A stretch of DNA of 64,000 bases from Carnegiea gigantea (Eukaryota > Streptophyta > Magnoliopsida > Caryophyllales > Cactaceae): the NCBI GenBank assembly GCA_029747015.1, contig JAKOGI010000080.1, positions 778,501 to 842,500 on the forward strand, given 5' to 3'. Position 1 is the stretch's first letter, and each line of letters opens with the position of its first letter. Made by a program: the position numbers and the translations under genes. The notes under the pieces are model-generated. The model had not been told where the DNA came from. It saw only the letters and a program-made list of their open reading frames with translations, and ran no database searches. This document shows positions 22,353-34,400 of the stretch, one piece after another.

Positions 22353-24885
22353 ATTAGAATAAATGACAATAATATACCCATATAAATCAGTACAAATTTA
22401 TTTTTTTTTTGGTTGTTTCTAGTTTGAACTTTCTTGTTTATCATGTTATGATACTTTCCTTCACCTATATTGAATTGAATTAAAAACTACATAGCCTTTG
22501 TATTTCCTTTTTGGGGGGTGTTAAACCAGATAGAGATTTATCACATTGTCAACTTTTAGCGTTTGTTGTCACTAAAAAATGTTCTTATTGTTTTATCAAG
22601 TTTCTATTTTTTTAATAGAACTTATTTTGGCAAAGATACAAAAAAAAAAAAAGAATTTCATTACTCGTGATATCATTATCATAATTGTCGACATTTGTGT
22701 AAGTCGATCTCTTTTATCAATATGCAACAAAACAATCTCTATTGGTATTATATCTTAAGAGTATAATAGCGATATTGACTAATTAATCCATCTTCATTTC
22801 TTTCTAGATTCTTGGAATTGTCATCCTTTTAGAAAGAAAATTGCTTGACAATATTTGTTATCTTTTATGGTGGTTAATTAAAATCTCACAAAAGGTAAAA
22901 TTATCGGTAACATAATAATTTTTAAAATTTATTTTTGTATGCCTAGAGTTGCAAATATGGACATGGATGAGAATACAAAATGTAACAAAACAGCTAAATA
23001 CTTTTTTTTATAAGACAAAACAAGGTTTTTTTGGGGGTATTGGATTCTTCATTTCACTGAAGTCGAGTTACTGTTGGTCTAATAAGTGGTGGAACTCTCC
23101 TATCACATATTTTTTTCATTCCTAAGACTCAAACCCGAGACCTTACTTAAGAAAAATAAATGGTAAATTATTTAAACTAATCTGTATTAGTAAACAAGTT
23201 AAATAATTTAGTAAATTTATCAACTGTAACTTTAGGATGTTCCCCTTGGTCGTTTTTTTTGGGGGGGGTTGTAAGGGGTTCTTACGTCAATGTTATCAAT
23301 TACGCACAGCCAAAGCCAAAAAAGAAAAAATAAATACTAATTGGCCTTTCTAATAACAAATAATAACAATTAAAGCAATGAAGCGTTTGCTTTTTTCTGT
23401 TTTTCCAAATTATTTAATATTTATTGACTTCCACCTGAACCAAAAGTGGGAAGAGAGAGAGGGGCTTAAATTCAGCGAAAGGGGCACACAAGAAGTCGAA
23501 ACTTGAAACCACGCACGTACCGCATACAATGCGCTCGCATTGAAAGTGACTCAATAAATACAATAGCAATTGAGATTAATTATATACAAATGTAAATGAT
23601 TGATCATATTCAAAATAAATCTTTCTCAATACAAATTTTTCTTATTTACTAAGTTCAAAAAGAAAATTATAATTAAAAAAATTGTTTAATGACCAACTCA
23701 ATCAAAGGCTAAATTTGATGGTTAAGAACTCAAGCAAGCTATATACTCTAACATTCTCAGCGCGAATGCTGTAAAAATTCATCTTTACATTTATCCAATA
23801 AATCAATATAGAGATTGTTGACATTTGAACTTGAAATATTTCACTTAAAAAGCTCTGATACTATATTAAAAAAAAAGCTCGATCAAAAAATTAAGTTAAT
23901 CGTTGAAAGCCTCGAAAAAAAAGTATTGTACTCTTAACAAGAATAAGTGACTGAAATATTCATATCCCTGAAATTGACTGAAAATTAAATGATAGAAGTT
24001 TAAGTACGGACGGGGAGAGAACTAATTTCCCCAATTTGTCGACCTTCCCCCCCCCCCCCCAAAAAAAAGGGAGAAGTTGTTTCCTGATCTAGTCAACTAC
24101 GAAAACAGCAATTAACATGTCTCGAATTTTTTAGCTTGCCTTAAAAAATTTAGCGTTTATTTTGCAAGCCATTTAAATTATTTTCAACTTTTTGAGCTGA
24201 TCAATGTATTTAACATGTAATCCATTAATTATTTTAAGATAATTAGGTCTAATGTTATTTTATGCTGATTTCGGTCAAAAATACTACTATAGTGTGACAA
24301 CTAATAGACATTTGCATACTAGCTAAATGCTAACCAAGTGCGATGTGGCACATAACTTAGCGCTAGCAACTTGATGGAAATTACGTTGAATAATATTGCA
24401 TTATTAGATGGACACTCATATTCTAAATATCTATATACGCACTAGGAATCAGTTTCTCTTTAATTTTACAATTCAAAAGTAATATTATTACATCAGAGCT
24501 CTCCATACCTTGCCTGGTGACGAAATGTTTTTTGGGGTATGGATTGGGATTTGGAGTTGGATTTGTTAATACGGTGACTCCAAGTAAGACATGTATAGCT
24601 TATTGTGAAAACATCTCAGTTTAAGTTTTCATTAAATCGTCTCACATAAAATATTTTACCTTTTTTCTTTGTTTTCCATATGCATAAAACCTACTAAGAA
24701 ATCAAAGCAATCAATCTTCTTCCCCAAAATCAATTAGCCTGCCATTATTAGACTGTTCAAGAGACAAAACAAACTAAAATTACTATAATGCATATACTAT
24801 AAACATTTTCAAGCATCTCAGATATTGGTCTAATCATTCGAGCTAAAGAAAAATAAACAAATTGTTGGTTGATGAGTAAGATTAT
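22353..24885. other. AT-rich intergenic region
   Basis: No genes are recognised. Composite homopolymers lie at 23252-23268 (T then G) and 24047-24068 (C then A). Confidence 0.5.
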
Positions 24886-24888
24886 GTT

Positions 24889-25207
24889 GTTGCATGTTAC
24901 AAAAAATACACTCCATGGAAGATTAAAGTACTCCTCGTTCACGACATCTTCGCATATTTGAGCCTAATAGACCAGGTTACTATATCACATATTTATCGAG
25001 AGGTTAATATGACAGCTGATTGGTTGGTTAAGATGGGACATGTGTTATCATCATCTACTACCTAGAAGTCCTCACCTTCTTCAGATCTTAAAGTTATTAT
25101 GGGTGCTTATTTAATGGGCGTGCTCTTGTGAGAAGAAGCGTCTAATCTACCTTACCACTTTTCTTTGTAAAATCCAAAAAAAAAAAAAAGAAAAGTCGTT
25201 GCATGTT
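24889..25207 (+). mobile_element. 5'-truncated L1-type LINE fragment with RNase H end, poly(A) and target-site duplication
   Basis: The insert (24899-25197) contains a frame reading LVHDIFAYLSLIDQ and then HIYREVNMTADWLVKMGH. The HIYREVN and ADWLVK motifs are typical of the RNase H region at the end of plant L1 ORF2. The frame is broken by a stop after the SSSTT stretch. A run of about 14 A ends the insert. A 10-bp direct repeat, gttgcatgtt, flanks it at 24889-24898 and 25198-25207. This is the structure expected of target-primed reverse transcription. Confidence 0.8.
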
Positions 25208-26060
25208 GGCTGATGTTATACAGGTGTAAGCAAACCACGAAAAATATTACAAAAATCGTGGAATATAATGTTGGAAATCTTATTTAGATGACCAAAAATG
25301 CAATCAAAAAGAAAAGCCGTGATCATGGGATTCACTTCACCTAATTGCCAGTTTTAATACGGGGACATGCATGTCTCGGTTTAATTAAATGATTGAGATT
25401 GAAGACCCAACTACAAATGATAACCAATCCCATGCAACCACGTTAGCTAATTTCATTAATTAGAAATATTAAATGCGTTTAAATTTTCAGTCAAACTGTA
25501 TTAATGGGTCCATGATTATTTTTATAGAAAATGATATGTGTGGCCAGATGGTTGCTGCAAATTGTTCGTGCCCAAATAATTGGCTTCTCAAATTATAATT
25601 GATTTTATTATTCAAATGAACATCAAATCAGTGCATTTATTAATTAGAATATTCAAAATAGAAGCTAAATTTACATGTTTATGTTTTCAATCATGGAGTT
25701 CTAAAAAAAAGTATATAAATGAAATATCAAATGTTATTCTTAATTTCTTGAACTTGTACGTAACTAGATACGGTGGGAAATTGGGAACAGTGATAAATGC
25801 TCCAATTTGGATTTTTTTCCTCCAAAGGAAACCTTATTGGCCACAAACTTATGCTATGTTGTGTTGATTCATGATTGTTGTGTTTTATAATTAAAAAATA
25901 TGTATTAATTATTACTTGAGAGAATGGATGATTTACCTACTTTTCAACTGTCACTAGAATTAGGAACAGAGTCCAGATTTTATATTTGTTTTTTTATTAA
26001 AAAAATTGAAGCTATGCATTTTTTTTGGGGAGGAATAAGGGAAACTTCCCACTTAGGCAG
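25208..26060. other. Intergenic, no gene seen
   Basis: AT-rich DNA. The 95-codon frame at 25580-25867 shows no recognisable features. Confidence 0.4.
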
Positions 26061-26067
26061 TAATTCT

Positions 26068-26875
26068 AATGTAGCATTTGGTTGAAAGTAATGCAACTAA
26101 TATGCAATAGAATTAACCATGTAATGCGATTGTTAGTGTGATGAAATGGGATAATAATTACATTACAATATTTAGTTACAAAGTTTTTACAAATGTAATG
26201 GAATGAATTCATCTACAAATAATACTTAATTTTACACTTCACGTGAAGTATTTGCAATTCAATTCGCATTTCATTTTTGCCTATTTTAATTATTTGTAGC
26301 TTTATTGATCATTATTATCCAATATCTTATTATCATAATTACGATGTTTCACATGAGACTTACTTCACTTTATTTCTTCTAGATTACAATGATTTAATAT
26401 TGTTCAAGTTTACCAAGTAGAGAGATGATGATGATGATGATGATGATGATGTGAGAGAGAGAGAGAGACTTGATATCTATAACGTATAAAAATGTAATTA
26501 CAATAATACGATCGTGATTTAGGTTAAACTTTATCTAATATGGACAGAAAAGAGAGGGGTAAGGGGGCCTCAAACCTTTAAAAAAATGGTGTCAAAGTAA
26601 TAAGAGAAGGAAAATAGAGGAGAGACAATTGAGAGAAGAAAGAAAAAGTTTGCAAATATAGTAACATATAGTTGGATAGATTTTGATTCAAATGTATGCA
26701 ATCACAATTATTTATGAAAAGTCAAGCAATTTTAGTTACATAGATTGAGATAAATGTGATTACAATGCAACCTTGATTACATTCCTCAATGGTAACCAAA
26801 CATGGTAATGGAATCACTATTCCCATCTGGATTGCATTACCACTTTGATCACACACAATCAAACAAGCCATAAGG
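26068..26875. mobile_element. Possible MITE of about 800 bp
   Basis: The ends are related in inverse orientation: gcatttggttgaaagtaatg on the left, and on the right the reverse complement gcttgtttgattgtgtgtga followed by gtaatgcaatcc. The inside is AT-rich and contains a (GAT)n/(GA)n microsatellite at about 26424-26470. No coding region is seen. Confidence 0.45.
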
Positions 26876-27000
26876 TACATACCTATGTACCATATTCAAG
26901 TCTATGCCTATACAAGAGGTATCATATAATTGGGCTAAACTCCTATTTTATTTCCTCCAACTCAGCAAGTATTTCGTAATTCTTTCAACCCAACCGGCTA

Positions 27001-27172
27001 AAAAAAGATATATTACAGGGAACAAAAAATATACTACAGAAAAGAAAAGATACACTATATATAAGAAAAGATACATTGTAAAAAACAAATTGTACACTAT
27101 AGGAAGTAAAAGGTATACTGTAGAACAGAAAAGATACACTACTGTAAAAAAAAAAGATATACTGCAACATAT
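27001..27172. repeat. 21-bp minisatellite, eight degenerate units
   Basis: Eight units of exactly 21 bp follow each other, most resembling agaaaagatacactatatata. The unit length is a multiple of three, so a 148-codon plus-strand frame (26904-27350) shows seven-residue repeats of the type KKRYT plus two residues. Two minus-strand frames are also kept open. I do not regard it as a gene. Confidence 0.85.
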
Positions 27173-27633
27173 TGAGCGCGCGTTTACTACACGATTTCAG
27201 GGTGTGTACCATACTAGATACATATATTTATATCTAAGAATTTTTCCCACTTGGGCCCTGATCATTTGTCAAGTCTATTTGTGTAGAGAGAGAAGACTTC
27301 TTGTTAGCATTAAGGAAAAAAAAAATATATCAGTACTTAAATTTACTTGAAAAACAAGTAAACATCGTATTCGTTTTAACCGCCGTGGTCATAATCAATT
27401 TATGTATTACATTTTAACAACTTCCTAACAGCATAGGCAACAATATTTACCTATATATGTTCATCATTAGAATCCATTTCTCTTTTTTGATTTTTTAAAA
27501 TTACTTTTTCTTTTCCCCCAAGCTCATTTTCATATCAATGTACCTCACCTACCACACAAAAAAACTACTACATCACCAGGTCTCAGAGAGTGAGATCAGC
27601 ATCAGAAGTGTAATCCTTCAATTCATCCTCCTT

Positions 27634-27638
27634 AATAA
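27634..27638. other. Target-site duplication of the copia element, left copy
   Basis: The 5-bp sequence aataa lies directly left of the 5' LTR. The same sequence lies directly right of the 3' LTR at 36372-36376. Confidence 0.75.
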
Positions 27639-27749
27639 TATTACGACATAACTTGCCAACTCATGTGAAATATTTTTGTGATATATTTGCTGTATCTTTG
27701 TGATATATTTGCTGTATTTAACTCCTAAAATCATGGACTTAGTTATGGC
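27639..27749 (+). repeat. Copia 5' LTR, left part
   Basis: This matches the first 111 bases of the 3' LTR at 36145. It contains two adjacent copies of a tttgtgatatatttgctgta-like unit, which is also present in the 3' LTR. It is interrupted after atggc by the gypsy-type element. Confidence 0.9.
27745..27749. other. Target-site duplication of the nested gypsy-type element, left copy
   Basis: The atggc sequence is repeated at 31243-31247. In the uninterrupted 3' LTR it occurs only once, which proves it is a duplication of the target. Confidence 0.9.
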
Positions 27750-27870
27750 TGTAATCGCAAAATTACAAAGATTGAATTGTTGTAGATTGACTTGAATGAA
27801 TTGGGTACAATCTCTATGAATACAATAATCCTCTTATTCTCTCTCCCTTTTGGGATTGATTTTTCCAACC
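27750..27870 (-). repeat. Truncated 3' LTR of the gypsy-type element
   Basis: These 121 bases match 30537-30657 with about a dozen differences, and then similarity stops abruptly at ttccaacc. The remaining 585 bases of the LTR are missing. Confidence 0.85.
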
Positions 27871-28506
27871 TGCTAGACACAGAAGGCCAGGAAGGCATTA
27901 GCCCGACGTTGACGGCTGCAACCTGTCGAACACCGACGTTTTTGGGTTGGTCTTGGCATTTTCACCCTCATCATCATCAACTTCTTCAGCTGTGATATAT
28001 TGCGTGAGGGCTTGCTTGTCCTTACGTCGTCCTGAAATTCTCACAGGTTGGGGCGGTACGTAACTAAGACCAACTTACGACGTTGCCCCCTTGACTTTGT
28101 ATGATCCTTTGTGTGCTGTCAAGTCCGTAGGGCTTAGTTTTGATCTCATGCTCCAAAGATGTTGGCTAGTTGAAGTCATAGTCAGAACTCTCCATTAACT
28201 TATGTGCATTAGGATAAACCCATTAGTGATGTGCATCTTTGACAGCTCACTTTCTTCTTGGAACGAGCCTTTGGAAGAGGCAATAAAACCAGGGAGAGAA
28301 GCCTCGGTCAATTTGCTTAGGTTCGCCCTATGAACTGGAAGCACACCCTTTTATTCGAGAACGCGCCAGCTTACTTCATTGAACTTGCGTTCATCATTGG
28401 TTGCACTTTTAGGATTTGTACATTCACAATTGAAGACTGGCACCGCTAGATTTGCCGCGACATTTGCTTGCTTGATGGACGAGACTGAAATTCTCCTCTG
28501 ATTTTT

Positions 28507-30440
28507 TTATTTTCGTTGTTGTTGTGGCTGGATGCTGCCATCACCACTTTCTTCAGGGGGGACATTCAGCTCTTCATTTTTCAAGTCATCATCAAATTCG
28601 AAACATGAGGTTGTGTAGACAGCCGCGCTATCAAAGAAGCTCATTGTGAAGCATTCTCCCGATGCCTCTGGTGCTTCAGTGAGATATATTTTAGAATCTG
28701 ACTCATCAGCCTCTTGCACAGTGACGTGGCTAACTTCTGCCATTTCATCTAAATCTAGAATAATTATTCCTTTCTTAGCCAGTCGCATGATGCGCTCCTT
28801 GAGTGTAACGCACTTTTCAAGAGGATGACTAACGATTCTATGGTACCGACAATATTTGGGGTCGGCAGTCCTCCCAACTTTCTCTGGACGCTTTGGCTCG
28901 GGTAATTCGATTACACCTTCTCGAGTAAGTCATCTAGCATACCTGACAAATCTGAGTTAGGAAATAGATACTTCTTTTCCTGAAGCTCTTTTAGTATGGG
29001 ACACTTCTTTATCTCAACCTTGAACGACGGGCTCTTCTTATCCCCTAGTTTTGGCTTTCCCATAATGTGAATTGGCTTACTTGTAAAGGTAGACATCACT
29101 CATTTGGTCGTGCTCTTAGAAAAGTTAACATTCTTCTCAAATTCAACTTTGTCCTTGCTTGATTCAGTAGAATAGAAGGAGTTACCGCAATGACTAGCTA
29201 TCATCACCTCCATGCGCCTTAGTCGCCAATTCTTGAAAAGTCATAGGTTTGCTCATTTGTAGGACGTACAGTAAGTCCCAGTGTATGCATTGGGTGCACA
29301 TTTCGATGGCAGACGCTTCAAACAGCCGATCCTTGTACTCGAGGCTAAATGCGCGCCAGCGGTTGACATAGTCAAGAACTGGCTCATTTTTCCACTGTTT
29401 TGTCTTTGTCAACTCAATTATGCCGACAACGCGCTGAGTGCTGTAGAATTTGTTGAGGAACTCTTGCTCTATTTGTTCCCATCTGTCAATGGACTCAGGT
29501 TCTAAGTCGGTATACCAATCAAAGGCAATACCTTTCAATGTCCCGATGAATTATTTCACCATAAGGTCGCCATCAGTCCCAGCATTGTTGCATGTCTCAA
29601 TGAAGCGCACGACATGCTGTTTTGGGTTGGCTTTCCCATCGAATTGTTGGAACTTAGGGGGTTGGTAACTGTGGGGCATATGAAGAGCATCGACCCTCTT
29701 AGTGTAAGGCTTGGTGTATAGGTGAGTTCTATGCAAACTTTCACCTAGCTGTGCCTTAACAGCATTTGCTATCAAGCCTTAGATTTGCTCAATGGTCATT
29801 GATTCAGAGGACTTGACACGTTCATAGGTATCGCCTTTCTTCGACTGCTTCTCGTTGTCAGAGGTTTCAGTGTGGATGAACACTTTATTTGAGTCCGCGC
29901 TTTCTGAGTCCCTTGTAGAAGATTGAGCTGGCCGTTTTTCTAACTTCCTGGTCAAATTAGCAATTTTTTCTTCTTGATACGCGCTTTCTTTTCTTCGTTG
30001 CCCCTGGTGAGTTTTTCTATGATGGCTTTCATGATAGCCATCTCCTTTTCCAGAGTGGTTAAATCTATCATCATGGCTGGCATGACAACAGTTTTGGAAG
30101 ACTCAACTTTAGTCTCTGACATGCGCACCCCCTTTGGTAAGGGTGAAGAAGAGTCACTGCTGTAGTAGTCTTCAACCTCGCAGACTGGAGATTGAAGTTG
30201 GAGGTTTTGAATTCCATCCATCCTAGAGGGTGTATTTTGCTGCGTCTTCAAGTCTTAGAGTTTGGATGGGGGCGGCGTTGTTTGCCTATGAACGGTCGGC
30301 GCAGCAGTTTTTGCCATACACCTGGTCTTCATTGTGTGCGCACACTTGCTAGAAGTGACGCTCGCTCCACAGAATATGCGCGAAAGAGATCCTATGCTCT
30401 TCTTTTTCGAAACTTGCATGGCAACGTTCTTTGTAGCCAT
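28507..30440 (-). pseudogene. Gypsy-type gag-like polyprotein, broken
   Basis: Pieces of a retrotransposon gag are found in order on the minus strand. The start is MATKNVAMQVSKKKS at 30440. An in-frame stop at 30255 is followed by a Lys-rich coiled-coil-like piece (29952-30251). Next come HSYQPPKFQQFDGKANPKQH (29551-29775) and the gag core with FDWYTDLEPESIDRWEQ and FLNKFYSTQRV (29194-29538). Two downstream pieces follow, at 28911-29099 and 28507-28788. The W-x-x-L-E-F/FLNKFY pattern is typical of the retrotransposon gag domain in plant gypsy elements. Several stops and frameshifts separate the pieces, so no complete protein is possible. Confidence 0.8.
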
Positions 30441-30536
30441 GTCTTCATTGCAGAAGATGTTCTTGTGACTTGAAAGTCTTGATCTTTTAGGAGAAAGAGA
30501 TGAGAGGTAGAGATGACTCACCGAGCGTGCTAAATT

Positions 30537-31242
30537 TATAATCGCAGAATTACAAAGATTGAATTTTAATAGATTGATTTGAATGAATTGGGTACGATCC
30601 ATATGAATACAATGATCCTCTGATTCTCTCTCCTTTTTGGGATGGATTTTTCCAACCTTTGAATCAAGGGGGTAGGGGTCTATTTATAGGAAAACTTTCC
30701 CCTTCCCCTAGAAAGTCAAGATGGGCCTTGACTTGGGCTTTAGGCCTTGACCTGGATTTTGGATCTTTCAATCAGGCCTCACCCTAAACTGTTTTGACTT
30801 TCGTTTGTTTTGACTTTGACTTTGACCTTGACTTTGACTTTGACTTAAGAGTCTCCCGGGCTTGGGTCGAGCATTGACTTGGAAGTCGCCTCGAGCCTTG
30901 ACCGGACGTTGATTTGAGAGTCGTTTTGACGTTTGACTTATGAGTCGATGTAGGTCTTGACCTTTAACTTTGATTTTGACTGCGTATTGACTTGGACGTC
31001 TTTTGGGCTTTAAGTCGTGACTTGACTTGGTAGTCGTCTTGAGTCTCGATTTGGGCTTTGAGTTGAATTTTGACCGAGCCTGAATTTGGAAGTCATTTAA
31101 ACTTCATCTTATGCTTGACTTGTGAGTCTTTTGGGCTTGGCTTGTGAGCCTTTGGACTTGATTAAATTAATTAAAAGGGTTGGCCCAATTAATTAATTTA
31201 ATTTAATTTTGGTATGGAATGAATAAAATTTTAGTACCTACA
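30537..31242 (-). repeat. 706-bp 5' LTR of the gypsy-type element, TTGAC-rich
   Basis: Its left end matches the truncated LTR at 27750, and its right end is CCTACA next to the atggc duplication. On the + strand it contains about 19 TTGAC cores between 30735 and 31120, with only one or so in the opposite direction. TTGAC followed by C or T is the core of the W-box bound by WRKY factors. Confidence 0.8.
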
Positions 31243-31247
31243 ATGGC

Positions 31248-31363
31248 ATCTAGAATTGTATATATTATGATCTTATATCAATAACAAAGCAAGAGGGTTT
31301 GAGAGGCACGGCTGGGCAGCCCCCCCACGCCTATTCTGCTCTCATCCTTCATATTTCTGTTCA
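31248..31363 (+). repeat. Copia 5' LTR, right part
   Basis: These 116 bases match the end of the 3' LTR (36256-36371) and end in ttctgttca. Confidence 0.9.
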
Positions 31364-31379
31364 TGGTGTCAGAGCAACC
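31364..31379 (+). other. Copia primer-binding site
   Basis: The sequence tggtgtcagagcaacc lies directly after the LTR. It matches the usual tggtatcagagc complement of initiator tRNA-Met with one substitution. Confidence 0.85.
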
Positions 31380-31439
31380 ATCAAAATAATACTGTTAACT
31401 GTCCGCCTTCTTTGTTTATACCTTACACTCAAATCATGG

Positions 31440-34400
31440 CCAAAGATGGAGAGACAAAGAGGTTTGTGATAGAACTCCATTCACCATACTATCTTCACCC
31501 CATCTGAGGGGCTTGGGGTGTTAATCACAGCGGAGGTATTTGACGGTGAAAACTATGATTTTTGAGAGAAGGCGGTACGAACTGCTTTAAAGGCCAAAAA
31601 CAAACTTGGATTCATTGACGAAACCATAAATAAACCGGAGGTCAAGGAAGGCGAATCCACTGAGTTCCATGCTTGGGACATGGTAAACTCAATGGTATGC
31701 TCGTGGCTTCTTAACGTGATTGAACGGAAATTGCGGCCGAGCATAGCTTATGTTGAGACAGCCAGAGCAATGTGGGAAGACCTGCAAAAGAGATATGAAG
31801 TAGCTAGTGCTCCAAAAATCTATCAACTAAAGCCAAGTATCTCTGAGTGTAGACACAGAGGCATGAGTGTTGTCGAGTTCTATTCCAAACTGAGAGGTCT
31901 TTGGAGCAAGCTTGACAATCATGTGAAGATTCCTCAATGTACTTGTGCCGGGTGTATGTGCGAGGGATGTAAATGCAACATTGTTTCCAGGACCGTTAAT
32001 TGCGGACCGTTAATTGCTCGAAGCCAAGAAATCATATCAATTCCTTCTTGGGTTGAATGATGATCTTTATTCCCAAATTCTTGGCCAAATCCTTGCCACA
32101 GAACCGCTGCCTTCTTTGGAAAAAATATTTAACATTGTGACCCAGGAGGAGCAGCATAAGAAGCTCATGGTGGGACGTGACGACCGAACAGATTCAGCCG
32201 CGACATTCACTGTCACTGACGGGGGCAAAATACAGACCACAAGCAAGAAGGTGATGTGCAGAAATTGCGAGCATTCCGAACATAAGGAATCAAGTTGCTA
32301 TGAAATTATAGGATATTCACCAGGTTGAGGATCCCGCGGGAAAGCCAGATGTCGAGCAAGAGGGTCCCGAGGTGGCCGAAGTGCTGGAAACAGAAGCAGA
32401 TGGGGAGACCAAGAAATTGTATACTCTGGTGGGCTGGACAATTCTGGATAGCTTATTTATGGGCAGCAGCAGATGCAAGGAACTGAGCCACGATAAGAGC
32501 ATAGCAACCATGCTAATTGGGGCTTCACAAGTGATCAAATTCAGAAGCTTCTTAGTCTAATCTAGCCTTCCAAACCAGGTTATGAAAAACTCGTACGTAA
32601 ATCTTTTTGGATAATTGATTCCGGGGCATCTCGACATATGATAAAAAAATTGCAAAATCTTGAGCATAGAGCATCAATGCCACCCATTCCCATGACTTTA
32701 CCCAATGGGGCGAATGTGGCTGCAAGTCTTCAAGGGAGTATGACTCTGAGTCCTCAAGTGAATTTGGATAGAGTTCTCTATATACCAAATTTCTCTTGTA
32801 ATTTAATTTCTATGGTTCAATTAACTAGAGAATTAAAATGTGTTGTGATATTTGATGAAGACTTGTGTGTGATACAGGACCATACCACGAAGAGCCTGAT
32901 TGAAGTGGGTAGATTGGGGGAGGGGTCCACTGTTTTGACGAGTTCAAACCATCAACGGCTCAAGTTAATGCGGTAGGCTCTCACGATTTATGGCATGGAC
33001 GTCTAGGGCATCCCTTAGATCAAGTCTCGTCGTTACTTTCTAAAGATTTTAACATGAGTAGAAAAGAGAATAAAGGACCTTGTGATGTGTGCTTACGTGC
33101 TAAACAAACACGAACTCAGTTTGTTATTAGTGAGTGTCATGCAAAAGATTTATTTGGGCTCATTCATTGTGATATTTGGGGTGCATATAAAGTTCCATCT
33201 CTCTGTCGTGCTCAGTATTTTTTTACAATCGTCAATGATGCTAGTTGGGCAGTTTGGGTTTATTTAATGCGAGAAAAAGGGGAAGCCTCATTATTGTTGC
33301 AAAACTTTGTGATCATGGTAAAAACACAATTTGGAAGAGATGAAAATAATTAGAAGTGGTAATAGACTAGAATTTCTTATCGGGGTCCATGAAGCAATTT
33401 TATATACAAAAAGGGATAATCCACCACACCAGTTGCATAGATACTCCTCAACAAAATGGGAGAGTTGAGAGCAAACATATGCATGTTTTGAACGTTGCTC
33501 GACCCCTACTATTCCAAGCTCACTTACCTATTGATTTTTGGGAAGAAAGTTTTGTGGGTCTCTTGGAATCAGCCTTTCAACGGACAGTTATGCCAGTTGA
33601 GGTAAGGTTGTTTACACCTGGATCTCCTCAGACCCCGCGAAAGCGGGACCCACACTGGGAGGTGTTGTTGTTGCTGTTGTTTTGGGGAGAAAGTGTTCTT
33701 ACTGCAACATACGTGATAAATCGAACCCCTAGCAAGGTCTTAGATGGGAAAACTCCTTATGAGGTTCTTTTTAATGCTCAACCTCTTCATGAGCATGTCA
33801 AAATGTTTGGATGCCTTTGCTATGCCCATTTTAAGTCACGAACCAAGGATAAATTTGCCCCTTAAAGCCGAAAATGTGTCTTTGTGGGATACCCTTATGG
33901 TAAGAAAGGTTGAAAAGTTTATGACTTAGAAACCAATGAAATTTTTGTTAGCTGTGACGTGGTTTTCCACGAGACAACATTTCCCTTTTCAACACACAAA
34001 GTTGGGAAGAATGAAGAAGAATGATTGCTTAAGAATGCAAATTTGCCTGATGAGACTTGCTTGAGAGATTGGAGTTTTCATGAGGTAGCAAGTGGTGAGA
34101 TTGAGTTGATTGAACGAGCATAAGCCACAATGGAACAACAAGGAGTTAGCCTACTTGGATCTGGGCCGTCAGCACTGGCCCAGACAGATGGGGATGCACC
34201 TGTAGGCTCTGGAAGGCCTGATCAGCCTGATGGGGTAACCGAATGCACAAGCCCACATGATATGCCTGATCAGCGTGGGGCTAGGGTGTGTGGGCCGTAT
34301 GATTCTACTGAAACCGACCCATAACCTACTGGGCTGGACACGTCCGATGAGAGGGGAAATGTTGGGTCTTCTGTAAGACAACACAGTAGCAGTGATATAC

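Larger units (their letters stand above)
27750..31242 (-). mobile_element. Gag-only Ty3/gypsy-type retrotransposon nested in the copia 5' LTR
   Basis: This 3493-bp element starts TGTAATC and ends CCTACA on the + strand and is flanked by atggc. It reads on the minus strand. A 706-bp LTR lies at the right (30537-31242, its 5' LTR), followed by a gag region (about 30440 down to 28507). No reverse transcriptase, integrase or RNase H was found. At the left only 121 bp of the other LTR remain (27750-27870). This leaves a large internal deletion that took pol and most of the 3' LTR. I found no clear primer-binding site next to the 5' LTR. Confidence 0.85.

Noticed and set aside
27001..27172. CRISPR-like array
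   Set aside because: The units are contiguous and degenerate, with no spacers, and the genome is eukaryotic.
26904..27350. Lysine/tyrosine-repeat protein of 148 aa
   Set aside because: The frame is explained by the 21-bp minisatellite. No start context, domain or flanking gene structure supports it. It is kept only as a finding.
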